Shown piece after piece: positions 9,086 to 18,135 of a DNA stretch of 64,000 nucleotides. Within the stretch, counting starts at the first letter, position 1, and each line of letters begins with the position of its first letter. The position numbers were made by a program, and so were the translations under genes. The notes under the pieces were generated by a model, which saw only the letters and a program-made list of their open reading frames with translations, did not search any database and had not been told where the DNA came from. This DNA is from Citrobacter amalonaticus (GTDB taxonomy: Bacteria > Pseudomonadota > Gammaproteobacteria > Enterobacterales > Enterobacteriaceae): NCBI RefSeq assembly GCF_018323885.1, contig NZ_AP024585.1, positions 2,046,001 to 2,110,000 of the forward strand. Reading direction: 5' to 3'.

Positions 9086-11029
9086 ATGCGGTTGTTTATT
9101 GCCGAAAAGCCGAGTCTGGCGCGCGCCATTGCTGATGTGTTGCCTAAACCGCACCGTAAGGGCGATGGCTTTATTGAATGCGGTAACGGCCAGGTGGTGA
9201 CCTGGTGTATTGGTCACCTGCTTGAACAGGCGCAGCCTGATGTCTATGACAGTCGTTATGCGCGCTGGAACCTGGCCGATCTGCCGATCGTGCCGGAAAA
9301 GTGGCAATTGCAGCCGCGTCCTTCCGTGACCAAACAGCTCAACGTGATTAAGCGTTTTCTGCATGAGGCCAGTGAGGTTATCCATGCGGGAGACCCGGAT
9401 CGCGAGGGGCAACTGCTGGTGGACGAGGTGCTGGATTACCTGCAACTGGCGCCGGAAAAGCGTCAGCAGGTGCAGCGCTGTCTGATTAACGATCTCAACC
9501 CACAGGCCGTTGAACGTGCGATTGAACGTCTGCGCTCAAACAGCGAATTTGTGCCGTTATGCGTGTCGGCGCTGGCCCGTGCCCGCGCGGACTGGCTGTA
9601 CGGCATCAACATGACCCGTGCGTATACCATTCTCGGGCGTAACGCCGGTTATCAGGGGGTGCTCTCCGTCGGGCGCGTACAAACGCCGGTACTCGGGCTG
9701 GTTGTCCGACGCGATGAAGAGATCGAAAACTTCGTTGCCAAAGATTTTTTTGAAGTGAAAGCACATATCGTGACCCCTGCAGAGGAACGCTTCACCGCGA
9801 TCTGGCAGCCGAGCGAAGCGTGCGAACCGTATCAGGACGAAGAGGGACGATTGTTACACCGTCCGCTGGCGGAGCATGTGGTCAACCGCATCAACGGCCA
9901 ACCGGCGATAGTCACCAGCTATAACGATAAACGGGAATCAGAATCTGCGCCGTTGCCGTTCTCGCTGTCAGCTTTACAGATTGAAGCGGCGAAACGCTTT
10001 GGCCTGAGCGCGCAGAACGTGCTCGACATCTGCCAGAAGCTGTATGAAACCCACAAGCTGATTACCTATCCGCGTTCTGACTGTCGCTATCTGCCGGAAG
10101 AGCACTTCGCTGGACGGCATGCGGTAATGAACGCCATCGGCGTGCATGCGCCGGATCTGCTGCCGCAACCGGCGGTAAATCCCGATACCCGTAATCGCTG
10201 CTGGGATGATAAAAAGGTTGATGCTCACCACGCCATTATTCCTACTGCGCGCAGCAACAGTATCACTCTGACGGACAATGAAGCGAAGGTGTATAACCTG
10301 GTAGCCCGTCAATACCTGATGCAATTTTGCCCGGATGCGGTATTCCGTAAATGCGTGATTGAACTGGATATCGCGAAGGGTAAATTCGTCGCTAAGGCCC
10401 GATTCCTTGCCGAAGCGGGCTGGCGAACGCTGCTGGGCAGTAAAGAGCGGGATGAAGAGAACGACGGTACGCCGCTGCCGGTGGTGGCGAAAGACGATGA
10501 ACTGCTGTGTGAAAAGGGCGAAGTGGTTGAACGTCAGACCCAGCCGCCACGCCATTTTACCGATGCCACGCTGCTGTCGGCGATGACCGGGATTGCGCGC
10601 TTCGTGCAGGATAAAGATCTGAAAAAGATCCTCCGTGCAACGGACGGGCTGGGCACCGAGGCCACCCGCGCCGGGATCATCGAACTGCTGTTTAAGCGCG
10701 GTTTTCTGGTCAAAAGAGGGCGCTATATCCACTCAACCGATGCCGGGAAAGCGCTGTTCCACTCGCTGCCGGAGATGGCGACCCGTCCGGACATGACTGC
10801 CCACTGGGAGTCAATTCTGACGCAAATCAGCGAAAAGCAGTGCCGCTATCAGGATTTCATGCAGCCGCTGGTGGGCACGCTGTATCAATTGATCGATCAG
10901 GCGCGCAGTACGCCGGTGCGTCGCTTCCGTGGCATTGTCGCGCCTGGTGGTGATGGTGGAGAGAAGAAGAGCGCGCCTCGTAAACGTGCGGCGAAAAAAA
11001 GCCCGCCATCAGCAGAGGCGGGCCTGTAA
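9086..11029 (+). CDS. topB: DNA topoisomerase III
   Basis: Type IA topoisomerase that decatenates DNA and resolves precatenanes. 647 aa. It has an N-terminal Toprim domain with acidic DPDREG at 103-108, the four-domain toroid with the active tyrosine in [10 protein letters not shown] near residue 328, and a basic Lys/Arg-rich tail. The tail is a few residues shorter than in E. coli (653). The ATG at 9086 follows selD by 4 nt and has no strong ribosome-binding site, so it may depend on selD translation. Its last codons double as the gdhA terminator. Confidence 0.97.
   Translation: MRLFIAEKPSLARAIADVLPKPHRKGDGFIECGNGQVVTWCIGHLLEQAQPDVYDSRYARWNLADLPIVPEKWQLQPRPSVTKQLNVIKRFLHEASEVIHAGDPDREGQLLVDEVLDYLQLAPEKRQQVQRCLINDLNPQAVERAIERLRSNSEFVPLCVSALARARADWLYGINMTRAYTILGRNAGYQGVLSVGRVQTPVLGLVVRRDEEIENFVAKDFFEVKAHIVTPAEERFTAIWQPSEACEPYQDEEGRLLHRPLAEHVVNRINGQPAIVTSYNDKRESESAPLPFSLSALQIEAAKRFGLSAQNVLDICQKLYETHKLITYPRSDCRYLPEEHFAGRHAVMNAIGVHAPDLLPQPAVNPDTRNRCWDDKKVDAHHAIIPTARSNSITLTDNEAKVYNLVARQYLMQFCPDAVFRKCVIELDIAKGKFVAKARFLAEAGWRTLLGSKERDEENDGTPLPVVAKDDELLCEKGEVVERQTQPPRHFTDATLLSAMTGIARFVQDKDLKKILRATDGLGTEATRAGIIELLFKRGFLVKRGRYIHSTDAGKALFHSLPEMATRPDMTAHWESILTQISEKQCRYQDFMQPLVGTLYQLIDQARSTPVRRFRGIVAPGGDGGEKKSAPRKRAAKKSPPSAEAGL
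10994..11023 (-). terminator. gdhA terminator inside the topB 3' end
   Basis: Stem GCCCGCC/GGCGGGC (11001-11007 and 11017-11023) followed on the minus strand by seven U residues (complement of 10994-11000). It sits 23 bp beyond the gdhA stop codon and wholly within the final codons of convergent topB. It is a textbook intrinsic terminator for gdhA. Confidence 0.85.
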
Positions 11030-11045
11030 TTCGGTTTGGGGGGAC

Positions 11046-12389
11046 TTAAATCACGCCCTGACCAAACATGGCGTCGGCAATCTTCACGAAGGCAGAGATG
11101 TTCGCCCCACGGACATAGTTGGTCTGTTTGCTTTCACCGCCGTACTCGACGCAGGCATGGTGAATATCCAGCATGATGTGGTGCAGACGGGCATCCACTT
11201 TCTCCGCCTTCCAGCTCAGACGCGCCGCGTTCTGTGCCATTTCCAGGCCGGAGGTGGCAACGCCACCGGCGTTCGCCGCTTTGCCCGGTGCAAACAGCAC
11301 GCCGGCTTCGAGGAACAGATCGGTCGCTTCGATGGTGGTTGGCATGTTTGCCCCTTCCGCCACCGCTTTCACGCCGTTAGCAATCAGCACGCGAGCCGCT
11401 TCGACGTCGAGCTCGTTCTGCGTGGCACACGGCAGTGCGATATCGACTGGCACTGACCACGGCTGTTTGCCTTCCAGATAGGTCAGACCAAACTCACGGG
11501 CGTAGTCCGCCACGCGGCCGTCACGGCTGGCTTTAATTTCGCACAGACGCGCCAGTTTCTCTTTCGTAAAGCCGCTTTCATCCACGACGGTGCCGCTGGA
11601 GTCGGAGGCCGTCACCACGCGAGCGCCAAATTCCATCGCTTTTTCAATGGCGAACTGCGCCACGTTACCGGAACCGGAAACCGCTACGCGCATCCCTTCA
11701 AAGCCCAGACCATGACGCTTGAGCATCGCTTCGGTGAAGTAGACCAGACCGTAACCGGTTGCTTCCGGACGGATCAGACTGCCGCCGAAGGAGAGCCCTT
11801 TGCCGGTAAACACGCAGGCGCTGTTGTTGGAGAGCTTACGCATCATCCCGGCCATAAAGCCCACTTCACGGCCACCCACGCCGATATCACCGGCAGGAAC
11901 GTCAGTATCCGGACCCAAATGACGGTACAGTTCCGTCATCAGCGCCTGACAGAAACGCATCACTTCGCCTTCACTTTTGCCTTTCGGATCAAAATCGCTA
12001 CCGCCTTTACCACCGCCCATCGGCAGGGTGGTCAGTGCGTTTTTAAAGGTTTGCTCAAAGCCGAGAAACTTCAGGATCGACAGGTTAACGGAAGGGTGGA
12101 AGCGCATCCCGCCTTTGTACGGGCCAATCGCCGAGTTGAACTGCACGCGCCAGGCGCGGTTAACCTGGACCTGATTACGATCGTCCAGCCACACGACACG
12201 GAACTGAATCACACGCTCTGGCTCAACCAACCGTTCCAGCAACGACATTTCACGATAGCGCGGGTTTTGCTCAATGAATGGCCACAGGGTGGTCATAACT
12301 TCACGGACGGCTTGCGCGAACTCGGTTTGATTCGGGTCGCGCTTTTGTACATGGTTGAGGAATGATTCCAGAGAGCATGTCTGATCCAT
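11046..12389 (-). CDS. gdhA: NADP-specific glutamate dehydrogenase
   Basis: Assimilates ammonia by reductive amination of 2-oxoglutarate to glutamate with NADPH. 447 aa, the hexameric bacterial form. Substrate lysine K92 lies in YKGGMRFHP, catalytic K128 in PMGGGKGGSDFD, and the Rossmann loop in GSGNVAQFA. It begins MDQTCSLESF. The 237-bp leader up to ynjH is AT-rich and should contain the promoter. It converges with topB and shares its 3' end as terminator. Confidence 0.98.
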   Translation of the reverse strand: MDQTCSLESFLNHVQKRDPNQTEFAQAVREVMTTLWPFIEQNPRYREMSLLERLVEPERVIQFRVVWLDDRNQVQVNRAWRVQFNSAIGPYKGGMRFHPSVNLSILKFLGFEQTFKNALTTLPMGGGKGGSDFDPKGKSEGEVMRFCQALMTELYRHLGPDTDVPAGDIGVGGREVGFMAGMMRKLSNNSACVFTGKGLSFGGSLIRPEATGYGLVYFTEAMLKRHGLGFEGMRVAVSGSGNVAQFAIEKAMEFGARVVTASDSSGTVVDESGFTKEKLARLCEIKASRDGRVADYAREFGLTYLEGKQPWSVPVDIALPCATQNELDVEAARVLIANGVKAVAEGANMPTTIEATDLFLEAGVLFAPGKAANAGGVATSGLEMAQNAARLSWKAEKVDARLHHIMLDIHHACVEYGGESKQTNYVRGANISAFVKIADAMFGQGVI

Positions 12390-12626
12390 AGATATAAAAA
12401 CCTCTTATATTTAAATGTGGTTGTAATTGTGTTTTTTGTGGATATGTGTTTGCAGTTTTTGACTATACCATCAGGAATGTGACGGATAGCAAGAAAAAAA
12501 TGCCGGTGCCAGACAAATTAATAACCAGACGGCTGTCATAACGAAAAACGATGACAGAAGAGAGTAAAGTTTCCCGCGCGGGTTACCGTTATACTAAGAA
12601 CAGACCCGAAATAGTAAGGAAACCCT

Positions 12627-12902
12627 ATGCGTTTTATCGCGATGGCGGCAGCGTTGATGACACTCTCTTTATCCAGCCTGGCGAACCAAAACCTTCGCCC
12701 GGATGTGCAGGTGAACGTGCCGCCGGAGGTCTTCAGTTCCGGTGGACAGCGCGCGCAGCCCTGTAATCAGTGCTGCATTTATCAGGATCAGAATTATTCA
12801 GAAGGGGCGGTAATTAAAGCCGATGGCGTGCTGTTGCAGTGCCAGCGCGACGAGAAAACGCTCAGTACGAATCCGCTGGTCTGGCGTCGCGTAAAACCAT
12901 AA
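12627..12902 (+). CDS. ynjH: YnjH, small exported cysteine-rich protein (DUF1496)
   Basis: 91-aa protein of unknown function. A Sec signal peptide of about 19 residues ends at SSLA, so the product should be periplasmic. The mature part has a conserved CNQCC cluster (C46, C49, C50) and a later cysteine in LLQCQRD, suggesting disulfides. An AAGGA ribosome-binding site lies 6 nt before the ATG. The last 41 bp overlap the end of convergent nudG. Confidence 0.92.
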   Translation: MRFIAMAAALMTLSLSSLANQNLRPDVQVNVPPEVFSSGGQRAQPCNQCCIYQDQNYSEGAVIKADGVLLQCQRDEKTLSTNPLVWRRVKP

Positions 12903-13275
12903 AGGCGTTAAGTAGCGGAATATCAGCGGGGGCGAGCGAATAGTCCAGCGCGACGTGCGGCTCGCACCACACCAGTTGCTGATGCTCATGCGCCATCATT
13001 TCTCCGCTGAACGCCGGGACATGCCAGGCATGCAGATGAATCAACCGCCCGGAGACTTCACACTGGTGGCTGGCAATATAGCGCCCCACCGTGGCCTCAA
13101 TGCCTAACTCTTCGCGCAGTTCGCGGACCAGCGCCTGCGGCTGCGTTTCGCCCGCTTCCACTTTGCCACCGGCAAATTCCCATAAACCTGCCTGATCCGC
13201 CTGCGGCGGGCGCTGGGCGAGCAAAATTTTGCCATCACGTTCAATAATCGCGGCAACAACGTCGAGGGTTTTCAT
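12862..13275 (-). CDS. nudG: Nudix pyrophosphohydrolase NudG
   Basis: Hydrolyses oxidised or methylated pyrimidine nucleotides such as 5-methyl- or 5-hydroxy-dCTP, so it sanitises the nucleotide pool. It carries a complete Nudix box, starting at GGKVEAGE and ending at REELGIE. The start is uncertain: ATG codons at 13275, 13278 and 13287 are in frame, with no strong ribosome-binding site for any. I use 13275 because the family begins MKxxxVVAAII; this gives 137 aa. Its 3' end overlaps ynjH by 41 bp. Confidence 0.94.
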   Translation of the reverse strand: MKTLDVVAAIIERDGKILLAQRPPQADQAGLWEFAGGKVEAGETQPQALVRELREELGIEATVGRYIASHQCEVSGRLIHLHAWHVPAFSGEMMAHEHQQLVWCEPHVALDYSLAPADIPLLNAFMVLRDARPADSY

Positions 13276-13353
13276 CATATTCGTCAATGTTCAACAGCAG
13301 AAAGTGACATACTATCGTCATCTTTGATTGACCTGAAGTCCCAGGAGTCTGCC

Positions 13354-13923
13354 TTGAACGATCCGCAACCGTGGGTAACGCCGTTGACCCGTCTCCCCGC
13401 CAGTCTCAATCCTCTCGTGATGACGCAAAGAAAACACTACGGAGAGGTATTACATCCGACGCGCTGGTGGGGGCGGATGCCGTTTTTGTTCTGGCTGGTG
13501 GCGCTGTTTGTCGGGTTTCTTGAGCGTAAACGTGCGCGTCTGACGCCGGTGATGCGGGCATTATTGATGACGCGCGTGTCGCAGGTCTGCCACTGCGCAT
13601 TCTGCGTGGATGCCAACAGCCTGCGACTGGCAGAGCGTAGCGGCGCGATGGACAAAGTGCTGGCCGTGGCGGACTGGCAGGCATCGTCGCTTTTTACACC
13701 AGAAGAGCGCGTTGCGCTGGCTTATGCTGACGCGGTGACCGCCACGCCACCGCGGGTAGATGATGCCCTGAAAGCACAAATGAAGCAGCATTTCAGCGAT
13801 GACGTTATTAGCGAGATGACCGCGCTGTTGGCTTTTCAGAACCTCTCGGCGCGTTTCAATGCCGCGCTGGATATTCCTTCGCAGGGACTGTGCGACAGTC
13901 TCAAAGGAGCGCCGCGTGCTTGA
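13354..13923 (+). CDS. ynjA: YnjA, AhpD-like carboxymuconolactone decarboxylase family protein
   Basis: 189-aa protein of the AhpD/CMD fold with a redox-type CxxC at C81-C84 within CHCAFCVD, and an upstream hydrophobic stretch FLFWLVALFVGFL at about 44-56. Substrate unknown. The likely start is TTG at 13354, 6 nt after AGGAG; the ATT at 13324 has no ribosome-binding site. The 3' end overlaps ynjF by 8 bp. In E. coli ynjA heads ynjABCDE on the other side of ynjB; here it is paired with ynjF on the opposite strand. Confidence 0.85.
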   Translation: MNDPQPWVTPLTRLPASLNPLVMTQRKHYGEVLHPTRWWGRMPFLFWLVALFVGFLERKRARLTPVMRALLMTRVSQVCHCAFCVDANSLRLAERSGAMDKVLAVADWQASSLFTPEERVALAYADAVTATPPRVDDALKAQMKQHFSDDVISEMTALLAFQNLSARFNAALDIPSQGLCDSLKGAPRA

Positions 13924-14533
13924 CCGGCATCTGCATCCACGGCTTAAACCGCTGCTTCACCGTTGCGCAGGCGTGCTCGACAGGCCAGGGGTTTCCCCGG
14001 ACGGTCTGACGCTGGTTGGGTTTGGCCTCGGCGTACTGGCGTTGCCGTTTCTGGCGCTGGGCTGGTATCTGGCGGCGCTGGTGGCGATTGTCCTGAATCG
14101 TCTGCTGGACGGGCTTGACGGCGCGCTGGCGCGACGCAGAGGATTGACCGATGCGGGCGGTTTTCTTGATATCTCTCTCGATTTTCTGTTTTACGCGCTG
14201 GTGCCGTTCGGCTTCATTCTGGCCGACCCACAGCAGAATGCGCTGGCAGGGAGCTGGCTGTTGTTTGCGTTTATCGGCACCGGCAGCAGTTTTCTCGCCT
14301 TTGCCGCGCTGGCCGCGAAGCACAATATCGACAACCCCGGCTATGCGCATAAATCGTTTTATTATCTGGGGGGATTGACCGAGGGAACGGAAACGATCCT
14401 GGTGTTTGTACTGGCGTGTCTTTTCCCGGAGAAGTTTGCCGTGCTGGCGTGGATCTTCGGCACACTGTGCTGGATGACGACGTTGACCCGCGTCTGGAAT
14501 GGTTATCTGACGCTGAAGGGGTTACAACAGTGA
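13916..14533 (+). CDS. ynjF: CDP-alcohol phosphatidyltransferase family protein YnjF
   Basis: Inner-membrane enzyme of 205 aa with several hydrophobic segments. The full CDP-alcohol motif D-xx-DG-xx-AR-x8-G-xxx-D-xxx-D is present, from LDGLDGALAR to FLDISLD, so it should transfer a phosphoalcohol or phospholipid headgroup. The acceptor is unknown. Start is GTG at 13916 with AAAGGAG 7 nt upstream, inside the ynjA end, so translation of the two is coupled. Confidence 0.93.
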   Translation: MLDRHLHPRLKPLLHRCAGVLDRPGVSPDGLTLVGFGLGVLALPFLALGWYLAALVAIVLNRLLDGLDGALARRRGLTDAGGFLDISLDFLFYALVPFGFILADPQQNALAGSWLLFAFIGTGSSFLAFAALAAKHNIDNPGYAHKSFYYLGGLTEGTETILVFVLACLFPEKFAVLAWIFGTLCWMTTLTRVWNGYLTLKGLQQ

Positions 14534-14535
14534 AC

Positions 14536-14566
14536 GCCGGATGGCGCGCAAGCGCCGCCATCCGGC
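14536..14566. repeat. REP-like palindrome between ynjF and ynjE
   Basis: GCCGGATGGCG and CGCCGCCATCCGGC form an imperfect long stem with the REP core, in the 39-bp gap between two convergent genes. It likely serves as a shared transcript end. Confidence 0.75.
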
Positions 14567-14572
14567 AATCCA

Positions 14573-15880
14573 TTACAGACTGCTGTCCGGGCCGCGCTCA
14601 CCTGCGGAGACCGGGTTTTTCGGGTCTTTGCTCCATTCGTACCATCCGCCGTCATAAACCGAGACGTTTTTCCAGCCCATCGCCCGGGCGTACATAAACG
14701 TCTCTGACGCGCGCCAGCCGGTGCCACAGTAAAAGGCGACGTGCTGATCCGGCAGAATGTGCCACTGCTTCCACATGCTGGCGATGTCATCTGCGCTGCG
14801 CATGGTGCCGTCCGGGTTATGGAAATCTTCCATATGCGTCGAGTCGCTACCGGCATGTCCCCAGCGCGCCCCGGCAATTTCACCTTTTGGCTTGATATAG
14901 CTGTAGCCGCTGGTGGTGCCGATAAATTCTGGCCAGGAGCGAATACTGACCAGCGACGCATCCTGACGGTGCAACAGTCCGCGCGCCTGTTCCATATTAA
15001 GCATCAGCTGGGGTTGCGCCGGAATGGTCACGCCAAAATCGGGCTCCGGTTTAACTTTCGCAGGCGTGCCGCGCTCGACCGGCAGCCCGGCGTCGGACCA
15101 GGTCTGCCAGCCGCCATCGAGCAGACGCACGTCTTTCACTCCGGCATACAGCATGATCTGCGCCACCCGCGCGGCCGCGTAAACATCGCGTCCGTACAGG
15201 ATCACCGTCGTGTCATGACGGATACCGTGTTTCGCCAGCATCGCTTTCAGACTGTCATCAGGCACTTTGTTCCACAGCGGTTCACTTTCCACCTCGTTGG
15301 TGTCGATGTAATCCGCGCCTGGAATATGGCTGAGCAGATAAAACTTCGGCGCGCCCCAGGCGGCTTCTATCACTTTCCAGTCGCCGGCCGGTTTCGCGGT
15401 AACCGCTTTACCCTGTTGCAGGTCATGCAGCCACTGCGGATAAACCAGTTGCTCGAAATGCGGCAGTCGTTGCAGACGCGCCGGATCCTGCAACGCGTCG
15501 CTCAGCGTGGCAACCTGTTGCAGTCCAGCCTTTTTCAGCCGGTTTTTCACCGCCTGCACGTCGCTGTCGTTGCCGTACAGCGCGACAGGGGCGTCGGCCT
15601 TCAGTTGATGCTGTTGGATCCAGGTCGCGAGCTGTTCGTCGCTCATGGTATCAAGCCAGCGGGCAGAGAGGTTGAGGGCGGAAGGTTCGTGTCCGGACGG
15701 ACCGTTTAGTGACTGTGGCCAGCCATTATAAAACGCGGAGGGACGGGTATCGATAGCCGTACCCTGTTTTTGCGCCAGTTGTTGGAAGTTAAGTACCTGC
15801 GCCATATCAGCAGCCCAGGTGGAAGCGCAAGCGAGCCCTAAAGCCAGAGCCAGCGCGGTCATTTGAGAAACACGTTTCAT
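14573..15880 (-). CDS. ynjE: Thiosulfate sulfurtransferase YnjE (three rhodanese domains)
   Basis: Sulfur-transferase of the rhodanese family that accepts persulfide sulfur on a cysteine. 435 aa: an exported signal peptide of about 23 residues ending at STWA, then three rhodanese modules. Only the last has the active loop, CGTGWRAS, near residue 380. I recall the E. coli protein as 440 aa. It converges with ynjF. ynjD ends 87 bp upstream on the same strand, so it may be the last gene of the ynjBCD transcript. Confidence 0.95.
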   Translation of the reverse strand: MKRVSQMTALALALGLACASTWAADMAQVLNFQQLAQKQGTAIDTRPSAFYNGWPQSLNGPSGHEPSALNLSARWLDTMSDEQLATWIQQHQLKADAPVALYGNDSDVQAVKNRLKKAGLQQVATLSDALQDPARLQRLPHFEQLVYPQWLHDLQQGKAVTAKPAGDWKVIEAAWGAPKFYLLSHIPGADYIDTNEVESEPLWNKVPDDSLKAMLAKHGIRHDTTVILYGRDVYAAARVAQIMLYAGVKDVRLLDGGWQTWSDAGLPVERGTPAKVKPEPDFGVTIPAQPQLMLNMEQARGLLHRQDASLVSIRSWPEFIGTTSGYSYIKPKGEIAGARWGHAGSDSTHMEDFHNPDGTMRSADDIASMWKQWHILPDQHVAFYCGTGWRASETFMYARAMGWKNVSVYDGGWYEWSKDPKNPVSAGERGPDSSL

Positions 15881-15967
15881 CGAATTGCCCGACGTTGAGA
15901 TAAGGAGGCGCCATTCTGTGCTCGCGGTAGCGGAAAAACTTTGCGTTAACGCAGTATGTAAGCAGTT

Positions 15968-16600
15968 TCACAAGGCGGAAGATAACGGCAAAACGTGACC
16001 GCCCGGCGGAATATCCTGCGCGTCATGGGTGACCTGAACAACGGGAATGTCCAGCCGACGCACTTCATCAAAGACCCACTGACGAAAGTCTGCCCGACGA
16101 TCAGCATCAAGACGGCTGAACGGCTCATCCAGCAGCAACGCTTTAGGCTGCGCCAGCAGGGCGCGAAGCAGCGCAACCCGTGCGCGCTGACCACCGGATA
16201 GCGTGGCGGGATCGCGAGAAGACAATCCCGCCATGCCCGCACGGTCAAGCGCGTGCTGAACCGCATCCTGCCGCGCTGTGCCTTTCAGACTGGCAGGAAG
16301 CGCTAATAGCAGGTTTTGTCCCACCGTAAAGTGATCAAACAGCAGGGCATCCTGAAATAAAATACCGATCTGCCGACGGGCGGTGGGGAGCGTATCCAGA
16401 CGCTGCTCACCCAGCCACAGTTCACCGCGGACATGCAGCGGTGGCGTCAGCGCACCCACCATCCAGGCCAGCAGCGAAGACTTGCCGCAGCCGGAGGGAC
16501 CCATTAATGTGACAATGTCGCCTTTTGCCACTTCGAAGGTTAACGGGCCAAACAGCGGGGTCTGGTGGAGAAACAGGGAAAGATGGCGAACGGTGAGCAT
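15968..16600 (-). CDS. ynjD: ABC transporter ATP-binding protein YnjD
   Basis: ATPase subunit of an uncharacterised ABC importer. 210 aa with Walker A GPSGCGKSS at 34-42, signature LSGGQRAR and Walker B LLLDEPF. The ATG at 16600 overlaps the ynjC stop in a TAATG junction, so translation is coupled; longer in-frame versions reach into ynjC and are rejected. Substrate unknown. Confidence 0.95.
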   Translation of the reverse strand: MLTVRHLSLFLHQTPLFGPLTFEVAKGDIVTLMGPSGCGKSSLLAWMVGALTPPLHVRGELWLGEQRLDTLPTARRQIGILFQDALLFDHFTVGQNLLLALPASLKGTARQDAVQHALDRAGMAGLSSRDPATLSGGQRARVALLRALLAQPKALLLDEPFSRLDADRRADFRQWVFDEVRRLDIPVVQVTHDAQDIPPGGHVLPLSSAL

Positions 16601-18135
16601 TAGCGCAATCCTTGTCGGCGGTGGCCGACCCATAACGAGAGTCCGGCCATTAGCGTAAACGCGACCAGCGGTAACAGCAATTGCCAGAGCGCCTGCGCGG
16701 CCAGAATACCGGTACTGCCGCCGCTGCTGAGGGCCACCGCTTCCGTCGTCAGCGTCGGGAAACGGCCTGCGCCCAGCCACAGGGTCGGCATATACTGCGC
16801 GATGCTGACGGAGAAACCGACGGCCAGCGTCACCAGTACAGGACGCAAAATCTGCGGACATTTTACGCAGCAAAAGATTTTCATCGGTGACCAGCCCAGC
16901 GTCTGGGCAATCAGCAGCAGACGAGGGTCGATGCGTTGCCAGGCCGGTTTCAGGACAAACAACATCCACGGCACCACCCACAGCAGATGTCCCCAGATGA
17001 GCGAGGCAAACTGACCGTCCAGTTCAAGATGCAACGCCAGCGCGTATTGGCCCATCACCAGCGGCAGCGCCGGAAGAAGGATTGGCAGCCAGACCCAACG
17101 ATGTCCGCGTTGCGGTCCCCATTCCAGCCATAGCAGCAAAATGACCAGTCCCAGCGCGCTGGCGGCCACTCCGATTGTTACGCTGTGGGTTAACGCATCG
17201 AGATTGAGCGTAGATTGCTGCGCCAGAAAGGCCAGTAATACCGTGCAGAGCACTCCCGTCGCGGGCAGCGACAATGACAGCGTTTTCCCCGTTAGGGGCG
17301 AAACGCGGTGTTGACGTACGCCACTGACGTCAGGAAGCGTGCGTCGCCAGCTACGCCAGAGCTGATAACCCGCGAGGGCAAAAAGGGCGAGCAGCGCCAG
17401 CAAGAGCAGGCTTGCCAGTGCGCCTTTGATCTGCTGTTCGCTGTCTCCCTGACTAAGCCATTGCCAGGAGAGGACCGCCAGCGTCGGCGGATTGCCGGGG
17501 CCGAGGATAATGGCAACATCCACCGCCGAAATCGTCCACGCCACCACGGCCAGCATTACGGCTCCTAGTGCGGGGGCGATAGTGGGTAAGATCAACCAGC
17601 AGAGCGTCTGTCGGCGGTTGTAGCCCAGCGAATCCAGGACGATGATCTGCTGAGCGAGGCGTTTCTCACTCAGTAAAATGGATAAAATCCACAGCACGAA
17701 AGCGCTCTCTTTCACGGCCAGCGTCACGCCCAGCCCGATGCCGTAGCGATCAATCGCAGGCGAGAGAAACGGCAGGGCGTGCCAGAGCAGTCCGCCTTCA
17801 GCGAAAAGCAGTAGCGCGGCGCTGGCAAACGCGACATGGGGAATCGCCAGCAACCACGGCAGGCGGGTACTCAACCGTCGCCAGCGTAAGCCGGGCCAGA
17901 GCGCCACCACGATTGTTAACGCAATAAACAGCGCGCCAGCGGCGGCGATGAATACCGACACCACGGTCGCCAGCAACGCCTGCGGTAACTGCGGATCGGT
18001 AAAAAGAGCCTGCCAGTTTGCCAGTGACAGCGCGGGCGCGATCAGCAACATACCGGCAGGCAGTATTGGCGCATAAATCGCCGCCATGCCCAGCCAGGCG
18101 AGAAACATTAGCGCGATCCGTAGCGGCGCAGCCAT
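16600..18135 (-). CDS. ynjC: ABC transporter permease YnjC (double-length)
   Basis: Integral membrane permease of 511 aa, about twice a normal permease, with two fused six-helix-type halves split near residue 260-290 by a basic loop. This architecture resembles iron(III), thiamine and related binding-protein-dependent importers. It overlaps ynjB by 28 bp at its start and ynjD by 1 bp at its end, so ynjBCD are one translational unit. Confidence 0.94.
   Translation of the reverse strand: MAAPLRIALMFLAWLGMAAIYAPILPAGMLLIAPALSLANWQALFTDPQLPQALLATVVSVFIAAAGALFIALTIVVALWPGLRWRRLSTRLPWLLAIPHVAFASAALLLFAEGGLLWHALPFLSPAIDRYGIGLGVTLAVKESAFVLWILSILLSEKRLAQQIIVLDSLGYNRRQTLCWLILPTIAPALGAVMLAVVAWTISAVDVAIILGPGNPPTLAVLSWQWLSQGDSEQQIKGALASLLLLALLALFALAGYQLWRSWRRTLPDVSGVRQHRVSPLTGKTLSLSLPATGVLCTVLLAFLAQQSTLNLDALTHSVTIGVAASALGLVILLLWLEWGPQRGHRWVWLPILLPALPLVMGQYALALHLELDGQFASLIWGHLLWVVPWMLFVLKPAWQRIDPRLLLIAQTLGWSPMKIFCCVKCPQILRPVLVTLAVGFSVSIAQYMPTLWLGAGRFPTLTTEAVALSSGGSTGILAAQALWQLLLPLVAFTLMAGLSLWVGHRRQGLR

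Noticed and set aside
12551..12766. Open frame beginning MTEESKVSRAGY before ynjH
   Set aside because: It has no ribosome-binding site, and the overlapping ynjH frame has a signal peptide, a conserved core and an AAGGA site.
16601..16981. N-terminal extension of YnjD into ynjC
   Set aside because: The extended part is antisense-free but lies inside the ynjC coding frame and is not like an ABC ATPase; the TAATG junction gives a clear start at 16600.
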